16,338 nt of DNA from positions 1-16,338 of the forward strand of contig JBELLU010000039.1 in assembly GCA_042096455.1 (NCBI GenBank). Reading direction: 5' to 3'. The notes beneath the pieces were generated by a model. That model had not been told where the DNA came from. It worked only from the letters and a program-made list of their open reading frames with translations, and did not search any database. How positions within the stretch are numbered: the first letter of the stretch is position 1; each line of letters starts with the position of its first letter. The position numbers and the translations under genes were made by a program. This DNA comes from UBA7445 sp042096455 (GTDB lineage: Bacteria > Verrucomicrobiota > Verrucomicrobiia > Opitutales > Coraliomargaritaceae). This document shows, piece after piece, positions 6,135-13,441 of the stretch.

Positions 6135-9100
6135 TCAGACTAAGTCAAAACGCTCGATCCCCTTGCGCACCTTTGAAAGAAACGCGGCGGCACCCACACC
6201 ATTGATCCAGCGATGGTCAAAGGTCAGGACCAAGGAAACGACCTCCATCAAGGCACCCGTTTCTGACTTCGGATCCGGCAGGCTTTGAGGCGCCCCGACA
6301 AAGAGGGTCGCCACCGCGGGCGGCACCACCACCGGAATGGCAGAACGCACCGAGTAGGTCCCCAGGCTGGAAATAATCAGCGAAACGCGATTCTTTGAAA
6401 CCGATTCCCCTTGGCGCGCTTTTCTCAAGGCGAGATTCACCGCCTCGGGGAACGATTCCCAAGTCAGTTTATTGGCAGACGGCACCACCGCGGTTTCCAA
6501 AACATCACCGGGCAAGGCAACCGCGATTCCAAGATCGAAGTCGGCTTCATCCTCCCGCAGCTTGCCGCCGCTCACATAACCGGCAAAACGCTTGTGCGAC
6601 TTCATCGACTGCACCGCCACCCATGCCGCCATCGTCACCGGTGAAAGCGTCCCGCCGCCCAATGCTTTACTTCGCAGGCGAGCGGCACGCACCGCCTCCC
6701 AGCGACAGGTCATGTCAATCGTTGCCGGGATGATTCCCTGTATTTGCTGAATCGCCTCCAGAGAGAGCCCCGTATTTGCAGGTGCGGCATCGACCACCGT
6801 TGCCGGAGCATCCGTTGCGACGGCTTCCCCCGCGATCTGAAGCTTCAATAATTCCTGCCCCACCTTGACCTCATCATCCAGGCCGGCGTTCCACTCGAGC
6901 AAGCGACCCTCCACATCGCATTCAATCGGGAAAACGGCCTTGTCGGTCTCGACTTCACAGAGCGCTTCATCCGCCGCGACGAGATCGCCCACCGCTTTGT
7001 GCACCGCCACGATGCGCGCCACCCGAATCCCCTCGCCCAGAATCGGCACCGTAATGGTTTTAATTGGATTGTCGGAGTTCATGGTTGGTTCTGCTTCCCC
7101 GGCGGGAGTTTGGATTGGTGCGGCAGGCGCATCCAATTGCTCGCTCCATTTTGCGGCCTCGAGCGAGGACTTCAAGGCGGTTCCCAGAATACTTTCAATC
7201 GCATTCAGGACCCGCTCATGATCCGGCAGGGCGGCGTATTCATAAATCGGATTAAAGCCAATGTGGACGTCGCCTTTCGAAACAATCGCCGGGGGACTTT
7301 TCAGGGCCTCTAAAACCCGGCGCTCACTGCAAAGCTCCGCCACCAACATCTGCCCAATACTCGCGGTGATGTTGTCCTCCTGAACCACAAGCAAACGCCC
7401 CGTCTTGCAGACCGATTCCATGAGGCACTCCCGGTCCCAGGGGGCGATTGAACGCAGGTCGATCAATTCGATCGCGAGCTCGGCCTCCATTTTTTCAAGG
7501 CTTTCCTCCACTAATTCCACGCAATTTCCCCAGGTTACCAAGGTCAGGACATCCCCTTCACGCAAGACCCGGGCTTTGCCAAGCGATACAGGCGGCACCG
7601 GTGCCGGCGCGGCCTGCGCCGCCCACATCAAATGCTTCGGCAAAAGAATGATAGTGGGGTCACTCCCGCGCAGGGCCGCCCAAAAAAGTCCCGCCGCATC
7701 GTTCGGCGTCGAGGGCACCACCACTCGCAGACCCGGAATACGCGCGAAATTCGCCTCGCCGGATTGACTGTGCCAAAGCGCCCCGCCGGGCAGATAACCG
7801 CCGCAGGGTGCATAAATCACCAAGGGGCATTCCCATTGCCCAAAGCTCCGCCAGCGCAGGGTCGCCATGTTGCTGACCAACTGGTTCCAGCCGGGATAAA
7901 TGAAGTCCACAAATTGAATTTCAAAACAGGGACGTTTGCCGTAAGAGGCCAAGCCGACTGCCACCCCCATAATGGTGGATTCCGCGAGGGGCGAATTCAC
8001 CGCCCGCGCGGGATCCTTGGTCGAAAGCCCCTTCGTCAGGTTAAAGACCCCGCCCTTCGGGTCCGCAATATCCTCACCAAAAAAGACCACCTCCGGCAAT
8101 TGATCCAAGGCGGCGTGAAAGGTGCGATTGACCGCGTCCAGAATCCGGCACTCGGAGTCCAACTCCACCGGAACAGGCTCCGGTTCATAGCTTCGCCCAT
8201 AGAGGTGCGCGCCCTGCTCCTTTGCGAGGGGATCCTCCGCAGATTCGGCAGCCTTATACGCGGCGCGAACCTCCGCCTTTATTTCTGTTTCCTGCGCCTC
8301 CGCCTCCGCTTCGGTCAATACACCGGACTCGATCAACTGCGCCCGGTACAGCGCCACCGGATCGCGGGCCTGCAGGGCTTCTAATTCATTGGAAGCCCGA
8401 TACATGCGCTGGTCATCCGCACTCGAATGATTCGAGAAACGCTCGACATCACACCATACAAAAGCCGGACCTTTGCCCGAACGCGCAAATTCAATGGCAT
8501 CCTTCATCACGGCTGAAACCGCATCCACCTCGACCCCGTCAACGCGTCGCCATTCTTCCTCCGCCAAGACTCCCAACGCCAGGGGATTCGTCCGTTGTGT
8601 GTCGGTGCTGATCGCGATACGGTTGTCCTCGACCACAAAAACAATCGGCAGTTGCCGTTCCTTCGCAAAACAGACCGCTTCGTAGAAATCACCCTGCCGC
8701 GCCGCCGCCTCGCCGAGCGAAGCATACACCACCTGTCCCGATCCATCCATTTGAATACCCCAAGCCGCCCCGCAGGCCGGCAGGAGGTGCGCGCCAACCG
8801 GCGAAGGATGGCTCCAGATGTTCAGGGCGCGGTCACTGAAATGCCCGGTCAACTGACGCCCGCCACTGGAGGAATCACGTTTCGCATAAAACGCCAGCGC
8901 GAGTGCGGCATCCTCGAGCCCCCGCTGAACGCAAAAAGCCCGGTCACGATAATACGGGAAGGCGTAGTCGCCCCCTTCAAGATGCAATGCCGCAGTCGCC
9001 AAGGCTTCATGCCCCATTCCCGAGATATGGAACCAGCCTTTCCCCTGACGAATGAGGCTTTGTTCCCGCAGGTCGCCCAAGCGACTCCGCCACATGGCGC

Positions 9101-9164
9101 GCATCAAATCGAGACGTTGTTCTGCCTCTTGAGCGGGGATATCACTTTTCAAATTCTGCGACAT
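6135..9164 (-). CDS. 2-oxoacid dehydrogenase E1alpha-E1beta-E2 fusion
   Basis: This 1009-residue protein joins the thiamine-dependent E1 and acyltransferase E2 of a 2-oxoacid dehydrogenase complex, which turns a 2-oxoacid and CoA into acyl-CoA and CO2. E1alpha fills about 11-315: the cofactor region reads LGE (150-152) rather than GDG, then EDNRIAIST (179-187), and SNHSSADDQRMYR (244-256) is the loop before the active site. E1beta fills about 336-665, with SPLAEST (391-397). A lipoyl domain (701-777) has VETDKAVF with lipoyl-lysine Lys742. The E2 catalytic domain (about 800-1009) ends with DHRWING (983-989, His984). Only about 23 linker residues lie between lipoyl and catalytic parts, too few for an E3-binding domain. 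I chose the ATG at 9164; a TTG at 9239 is possible. The E1 resembles branched-chain or unspecified 2-oxoacid types; substrate is not certain. No E3 gene is in the window. Confidence 0.92.
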   Translation of the reverse strand: MSQNLKSDIPAQEAEQRLDLMRAMWRSRLGDLREQSLIRQGKGWFHISGMGHEALATAALHLEGGDYAFPYYRDRAFCVQRGLEDAALALAFYAKRDSSSGGRQLTGHFSDRALNIWSHPSPVGAHLLPACGAAWGIQMDGSGQVVYASLGEAAARQGDFYEAVCFAKERQLPIVFVVEDNRIAISTDTQRTNPLALGVLAEEEWRRVDGVEVDAVSAVMKDAIEFARSGKGPAFVWCDVERFSNHSSADDQRMYRASNELEALQARDPVALYRAQLIESGVLTEAEAEAQETEIKAEVRAAYKAAESAEDPLAKEQGAHLYGRSYEPEPVPVELDSECRILDAVNRTFHAALDQLPEVVFFGEDIADPKGGVFNLTKGLSTKDPARAVNSPLAESTIMGVAVGLASYGKRPCFEIQFVDFIYPGWNQLVSNMATLRWRSFGQWECPLVIYAPCGGYLPGGALWHSQSGEANFARIPGLRVVVPSTPNDAAGLFWAALRGSDPTIILLPKHLMWAAQAAPAPVPPVSLGKARVLREGDVLTLVTWGNCVELVEESLEKMEAELAIELIDLRSIAPWDRECLMESVCKTGRLLVVQEDNITASIGQMLVAELCSERRVLEALKSPPAIVSKGDVHIGFNPIYEYAALPDHERVLNAIESILGTALKSSLEAAKWSEQLDAPAAPIQTPAGEAEPTMNSDNPIKTITVPILGEGIRVARIVAVHKAVGDLVAADEALCEVETDKAVFPIECDVEGRLLEWNAGLDDEVKVGQELLKLQIAGEAVATDAPATVVDAAPANTGLSLEAIQQIQGIIPATIDMTCRWEAVRAARLRSKALGGGTLSPVTMAAWVAVQSMKSHKRFAGYVSGGKLREDEADFDLGIAVALPGDVLETAVVPSANKLTWESFPEAVNLALRKARQGESVSKNRVSLIISSLGTYSVRSAIPVVVPPAVATLFVGAPQSLPDPKSETGALMEVVSLVLTFDHRWINGVGAAAFLSKVRKGIERFDLV

Positions 9165-9263
9165 TTTGAACCAATAATGGGCGACAGTAGCTACTAGTTT
9201 TTCAAGGCGTATTGAATCAATCCGCCGAAGCGCAAGCAAGGCTTAACCCTTGTAGTTTATCCC

Positions 9264-10229
9264 CTAGAAAAAGAGGGCCTCTGCCAAGGCTTGCTCCGGC
9301 GCAAGCGGCTTGAGTTGCGTCATGAAGGATTTTGCCTCGGCGCCGAACTTGAAATCAAAACGCGCGCGTTCCCCCTCGCAATAAAGCTCCCATTTGAGAT
9401 AACGATCGTCCGCATAATCCCAGAGCATGTTTAATTGCAGGGGTTCTGCCTGAGGGGATGCTGCCTCAAAAAGCCCGGTCTGAATTTTAAAGCGCCCGCC
9501 AAGACAGGACTCCAGCCATTCCGCAAGACGGACCGCCTCACCCTTCCGCTCCGGCGCATACCCCAGCCGAATGCCCGTGAGTCCGTCCAGTAAGCCCTCA
9601 ATCGGGAAACCGCTCAGGAATTGTCCCAGCGATTGGCGGATCGGCAAAAGCCGCGCCTGCGCCAGATCGCGCACCCGTTCGGGTTGCGGCCAATCCAAGG
9701 ACCGCAAGTCACTTTGCTCGAGACTTCCATCGTAGACCATGCGGCGCACCCCCTTGAGGAGATTGTCAAAATACTTATGAATGCGGGTTCTCGGAACCTT
9801 CATGAACCAGTGGTATGTCGGCAGATCTGACTCCAGCCAGACTGAAACCTGATTCGCCAAGTGTCCGCAATCCTCCGGCTCAAAGGCCAGCATGAGCGCC
9901 TCGCAACAACACATCTCGCGCTGCGACGGCCCAATGTAGCATTGGCTGAAGAGTTTCGCGCCCATCGAACCGTCTTGCCGCGTTTCGCTCGGGCAAAGCA
10001 CAATGATACGCCCAGGGTAACGTTGCACAAAACGCAATAAGGAATTGAACGCCTCCAATGCCTCCGCCGGTGTTACCTGAAAACCAAAATGCAGCACGAT
10101 GTTCATTTGCGACGCCCGAAAATGCGAAGGCGAGGCCTCCCCATCTGCATCCCACATTTGGCGAAGCCGTTTCTCAACCGCGCTGACCGCGAGCTCCTGA
10201 CCGGGAAGATGTGTGATCAATTCAGCCAT
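9264..10229 (-). CDS. opcA: Glucose-6-phosphate dehydrogenase assembly protein OpcA
   Basis: OpcA activates or helps assemble glucose-6-phosphate dehydrogenase, a role known from cyanobacteria and actinobacteria. I recognise it from the overall pattern of the 321-residue protein and its place behind zwf. The N-terminal half has the HFRASQMNIVLHF strand (36-48), then IIVLCPSE and a Cys-rich CYIGPSQREMCCCEAL segment, then VWLESDLPTYHWFM; the last matches the Trp-rich conserved core of the family. The C-terminal half is a weaker alpha/beta domain. The enzyme itself has no visible catalytic motif, as expected. Its ATG at 10229 lies 21 nt after the zwf stop, so the two are almost certainly co-transcribed. 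The cluster of three cysteines in a row (CCC) is unusual and may bear on the redox control of OpcA described in cyanobacteria; that link is inference. Confidence 0.85.
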   Translation of the reverse strand: MAELITHLPGQELAVSAVEKRLRQMWDADGEASPSHFRASQMNIVLHFGFQVTPAEALEAFNSLLRFVQRYPGRIIVLCPSETRQDGSMGAKLFSQCYIGPSQREMCCCEALMLAFEPEDCGHLANQVSVWLESDLPTYHWFMKVPRTRIHKYFDNLLKGVRRMVYDGSLEQSDLRSLDWPQPERVRDLAQARLLPIRQSLGQFLSGFPIEGLLDGLTGIRLGYAPERKGEAVRLAEWLESCLGGRFKIQTGLFEAASPQAEPLQLNMLWDYADDRYLKWELYCEGERARFDFKFGAEAKSFMTQLKPLAPEQALAEALFF

Positions 10230-10250
10230 CTCAAAAGTATATCCCGATGC

Positions 10251-11810
10251 TTAACCGGCATTGCGCCAGGTGTTGTCCGCGACTGCCAGCATGGCATCAC
10301 TTGCCGCAGGGCCCCAGGAACCGGCGGCATATTCTTCCATGCCCTTCGTTCCGCTCGCCTGCCAATGCTCCAAAATAGGCGTGATCAATTTCCAGGAGGC
10401 CTCCGTTTCATCCCCTCGGATGAAGAGGGTCCCGTCCCCCACCATCGCATCCAGAATCAAACGTTCGTAGGCCTCCGGGGTATTGGAACCATAGGTCGCG
10501 GCGTATCGAAAATGCATCTTTACCGGCTGGGTACGGGTTTCCAGACCCGGAACCTTCGAGTTTAGGACCAGCGTGACCCCCTCGTCCGGTTGGATGCGAA
10601 TGACCATCGTATTTGGCGCGACGTTAAATTTGTCGCCCTCCGAGAATAAAATCCCGGGAGGCCTCTTGAACTGCACCGCGATTTCACTGGCGCGGCGAGC
10701 CATGCGCTTGCCGGAGCGGATATAAAAAGGAACCCCTTTCCAGCGCCAGTTATTGATCGATAAACGCAGCGCCGCATAGGTTTCCGTATTGGAATCTGCC
10801 GGGATGCTGGATTCCTCCATGTAACCCGCAACGGGATCGCCGTTAACGATTCCCTTGGTATAGCGGGCGCGCACCACGTCCCCGCCTTGACCGGGGGCAG
10901 TCAGATTCAATGGCTGGATGGCTTTTAGAACTTTGACCTTTTCATCGCGGATGGATTCGGGGTCGAGCGAAACCGGCGGCTCCATTGCGGTGAGCGCGAG
11001 CAGTTGCATGGTGTGATTCTGGATCATGTCCCGCAGGGCTCCGCTGGTATCGTAGTAACCCCCGCGAGAACCGACCCCCAAACTTTCCGCCACCGTGATT
11101 TGAACATTGTTCACGTGTTCCCGATTCCACATCGGCTCAAAGATGGAATTGGCAAAACGCTGCACGAGCAAATCCTGCACGGTTTCCTTCCCGAGGTAAT
11201 GGTCAATGCGGTAAACCTGCGATTCCTCAAAGACCTCTTGAATCGAGGCGTTCAAGGCGCGGGCGGATTCGAGATCGTGCCCGAAGGGTTTTTCAACAAT
11301 GACCTTGGAGGCGAAGGGAGTGTGCAAATGCGCTTTTGCCAAACCCGAGCGTCCGAGGTTTTCGATGATCGGCTCAAAGACACTCGGCGGGGTCGAGATA
11401 TAGAACAGGCGCTGAACTTCGCGACCGAGTTCAGTCTCTATTTTCGCGATTCGTTCCGCCAGAATTTTAAAGACCTCGAGGTCGTCGTAGCCGCCCGGCT
11501 GGTAACTCATCCCTTCGCGCACCCGCTCCCATATCGCCGGATCCAGAGGCCGGCGGGAGTGCGCCTCAATGGCGGCATCCATGTCGCTACGAAAGGCCTC
11601 GTCGCTCATTTCACGACGACCATACCCAATCAAGTGGAATTCACCGGGCAGTAAATTATCAATGCCGAGATTGAAAATCGCAGGGATGAGTTTACGCGCG
11701 GCCAAGTCACCGGAAGCGCCGAAGATGACCATGACGGTCGGCGGCGCACCCCGGTGCTTGCTAAGGCCCTCCAGAAATGGATGGCGGGAAGCTTCGTTAA
11801 GTTCAGTCAT
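10251..11810 (-). CDS. zwf: Glucose-6-phosphate 1-dehydrogenase
   Basis: Zwf oxidises glucose 6-phosphate to 6-phosphogluconolactone and makes NADPH, opening the oxidative pentose phosphate and Entner-Doudoroff routes. The 519-residue product has GASGDLAARK (31-40) for nucleotide binding, VEKPFG (172-177), and the active-site signature RIDHYLGKE (201-209). The C-terminal half contains the substrate-binding RSGKRM segment. Length is a little over the usual 490 because of an N-terminal extension of about 15 residues. I chose the ATG at 11810 rather than a TTG three codons earlier: it overlaps the TGA of yraN as ATGA, which points to translational coupling. opcA follows after 21 nt. The order yraN-zwf-opcA then the 2-oxoacid dehydrogenase suggests one transcript or two overlapping ones. 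Confidence 0.97.
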   Translation of the reverse strand: MTELNEASRHPFLEGLSKHRGAPPTVMVIFGASGDLAARKLIPAIFNLGIDNLLPGEFHLIGYGRREMSDEAFRSDMDAAIEAHSRRPLDPAIWERVREGMSYQPGGYDDLEVFKILAERIAKIETELGREVQRLFYISTPPSVFEPIIENLGRSGLAKAHLHTPFASKVIVEKPFGHDLESARALNASIQEVFEESQVYRIDHYLGKETVQDLLVQRFANSIFEPMWNREHVNNVQITVAESLGVGSRGGYYDTSGALRDMIQNHTMQLLALTAMEPPVSLDPESIRDEKVKVLKAIQPLNLTAPGQGGDVVRARYTKGIVNGDPVAGYMEESSIPADSNTETYAALRLSINNWRWKGVPFYIRSGKRMARRASEIAVQFKRPPGILFSEGDKFNVAPNTMVIRIQPDEGVTLVLNSKVPGLETRTQPVKMHFRYAATYGSNTPEAYERLILDAMVGDGTLFIRGDETEASWKLITPILEHWQASGTKGMEEYAAGSWGPAASDAMLAVADNTWRNAG

Positions 11811-12265
11811 TTTGAGCAAATAGGGACACTAAAATGTTTGGAGAAAAGCTGAATATTTGGGAAATGGCGAATCTTTCCCACTCCTTTTTTGGAGAGGGCA
11901 ATATCGATAATGTCAAAACGGAAATGGGGCGCGGGCTCGCGGAGGCGATAGAGATAATTACGGCAGGCACGCTTCAGTTTGCGGCGCTTGCGGCGATCCA
12001 CGGACTGGACGCCTTGAATGCGTGCCCCTGCTTTGCGGGTACGTACTTCGATGAACACCAGCACTTTGTCATCGCGGCAAATAAGATCGATCTCATCGTG
12101 CCCGCAGCGCCAATTGCGCACAATGATACGGTAATTCAGCTCCTGGCGGCAAAATTTTGCCGCCAGGTCTTCTCCAAAACGGCCTTTTTCCGCAGTTGTA
12201 GCGTCGGGCCCCGGCGGACGCAGCTTGGGCGAGAAAAGACGGCGGATTTTTTGAAGCAGCTTCAC
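11807..12265 (-). CDS. yraN: YraN/UPF0102 family nuclease-fold protein
   Basis: The 152-residue product is a UPF0102 (YraN) protein, with a Holliday-junction-resolvase-like fold of the PD-(D/E)XK nuclease class; its role is poorly known. Visible marks are GRFGEDLAAKF (28-38), RNWRCGHDEIDLI (50-62, Asp60 as metal ligand) and VFIEVRTR (70-77, Glu73). EVR in place of EVK is also found in other YraN proteins, so it need not mean loss of activity. The start is a GTG at 12265 with a basic N-terminus before the domain; no Shine-Dalgarno is seen. The stop overlaps the zwf start by ATGA. A 26-bp perfect palindrome lies in its coding part at 12142-12167. Its 5' end faces a divergent gene across 65 nt, which must hold promoters for both. 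Confidence 0.92.
   Translation of the reverse strand: MKLLQKIRRLFSPKLRPPGPDATTAEKGRFGEDLAAKFCRQELNYRIIVRNWRCGHDEIDLICRDDKVLVFIEVRTRKAGARIQGVQSVDRRKRRKLKRACRNYLYRLREPAPHFRFDIIDIALSKKGVGKIRHFPNIQLFSKHFSVPICSK
12142..12167. repeat. 26-bp perfect palindrome inside yraN
   Basis: The arms are CCTGGCGGCAAAA and its exact reverse complement, with no spacer. It falls in codons 33-42 of yraN, about 100 nt after the start. By composition alone such a palindrome is expected about 0.0002 times in a window of this size. In RNA it would form a strong hairpin with an A/U-rich tip; in DNA it could bind a dimer or extrude a cruciform. Confidence 0.85.
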
Positions 12266-12330
12266 AGGAAGTGTTTGCGGCGGGAGGCTTTCAGGTTGAT
12301 GTTTGAGGTAAATAAGTAATACGTGAAGCG

Positions 12331-13422
12331 GTGGGAACGATCAACCAAGAAGCAGCAGCACCCGACACCCTCATTGTGGGGGCGGGTCTAGCCGGATGTC
12401 TACTGGCTTGGCGTCTGCGTGCCGCGGGGCAACGGGTCCTTGTGGTGGGTGATTCCTCAAAGCCCTGCGCGGCTTCGGTCGCGGCGGGGGTTATCAATCC
12501 GGTAACGGGACGATGGGCGGTCAAAAGCTGGCAAATAGATGCGCTCCTCCCCGAAGCAGAGCACAGCTACCGCACCATCGAGGCGGAACTCGGCATTCAA
12601 ATTTACCACCCCATCCCCTTGCGACGTTTCTGCCAGAATGAAGCAGACCTGAAACGCATCGGGCGTCGCTCGCGCAATCCCCGCTACGCCGGGGTGCTGG
12701 GGAAACTCAGCCCGGCGGGTGAAGGTCCGGAGGCCTTGCAGGATCCCTGCGGGAGTTTTGAAATCCACGGCGCGGCCTACGTGGATCTCCCGCCCTTACT
12801 CGCGGCGATGCGCGCCGACCTCGAAGCGGCGCATTGCTACCGCGAAGAATACTTCGACCACCACGCGCTCCAGCAAGGAGCGGGAGGGCTTTGGCAGTAT
12901 AAAAATGTCACCGCGCAGCAGGTCGTTTTTTGCGAAGGCGCCGCCGTCACTCAAAATCCATTTTTCCCGGACTTGGCGATGAAGCCGGTTAAGGGCGAGA
13001 CCCTTGCCTTCTCATGCCCGGGATTGCAACTCCCCCACTCCATCTTCCACAACGGAAAATGGCTCCTCCCTTACGGTGAAAACCGCTTCCGTATCGGCGC
13101 CACTTATGACGAGGACGATTTGAGCGAAGTACCGACTGCCGCCGCGAAGGCCGCCCTCCTTGAGGGCTTGGAAAAAATTCTGAAGGAGGTGCCGGAGTTG
13201 GAAATCGAGCAACACCTCGCAGGTCTGCGTCCCAGCACCGTAGATGCCCGCCCCATTATAGGACCGCACCCCAAAAAGAAAGGACTCTATCTCCTCAACG
13301 GCCTGGGTTCAAAAGGCGCTTCCCTCGCTCCACTCATGACCCGTCAGTTTGTCGATTATCTCCTGCACGACCGCCCCCTGCATCCCGAAACCGACCTCGC
13401 CCGTTTTTTGCGCCAACCCTGA
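12331..13422 (+). CDS. FAD-dependent oxidoreductase, MnmC C-terminal-domain-like
   Basis: The 363-residue product is a DAO-family flavoprotein. The Rossmann FAD site is VGAGLAG (16-22), followed by ASVAAGVINPVTGR (48-61), where DAO enzymes contact the flavin. Near the end, AGLRPSTVDARPIIG (297-311) and LGSKGASLAP (325-334) close the FAD site. The second motif and the segment after it (DRPLHPETDLARF) resemble the C-terminal half of MnmC, which oxidatively removes the carboxymethyl group from cmnm5(s2)U in tRNA to give nm5(s2)U. The MnmC methyltransferase half is absent. Glycine oxidase or another amine oxidase is the alternative. The start is a GTG at 12331; an in-frame stop at 12313 excludes a much longer form. 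It points away from yraN and is separated from the MnmM-like gene only by a repeat array. Confidence 0.85.
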   Translation: MGTINQEAAAPDTLIVGAGLAGCLLAWRLRAAGQRVLVVGDSSKPCAASVAAGVINPVTGRWAVKSWQIDALLPEAEHSYRTIEAELGIQIYHPIPLRRFCQNEADLKRIGRRSRNPRYAGVLGKLSPAGEGPEALQDPCGSFEIHGAAYVDLPPLLAAMRADLEAAHCYREEYFDHHALQQGAGGLWQYKNVTAQQVVFCEGAAVTQNPFFPDLAMKPVKGETLAFSCPGLQLPHSIFHNGKWLLPYGENRFRIGATYDEDDLSEVPTAAAKAALLEGLEKILKEVPELEIEQHLAGLRPSTVDARPIIGPHPKKKGLYLLNGLGSKGASLAPLMTRQFVDYLLHDRPLHPETDLARFLRQP

Positions 13423-13441
13423 TTGAGCCCATCAAATTATT

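Noticed and set aside
7632..8384. A 250-codon plus-strand open frame inside the dehydrogenase gene.
   Set aside because: It lies wholly antisense to a gene with clear domains, has an arginine- and proline-rich composition, and matches no family that I know.
9165..9239. TTG start at 9239 giving the dehydrogenase fusion 25 more residues.
   Set aside because: The extra residues do not look like the family's N-terminus, and the ATG at 9164 begins a plausible protein. The TTG form is not excluded.
9237..9252. Hairpin CAAGG/CCTTG between opcA and the dehydrogenase.
   Set aside because: The stem is only 5 bp and no T-run follows; it is too weak to call a terminator or attenuator.
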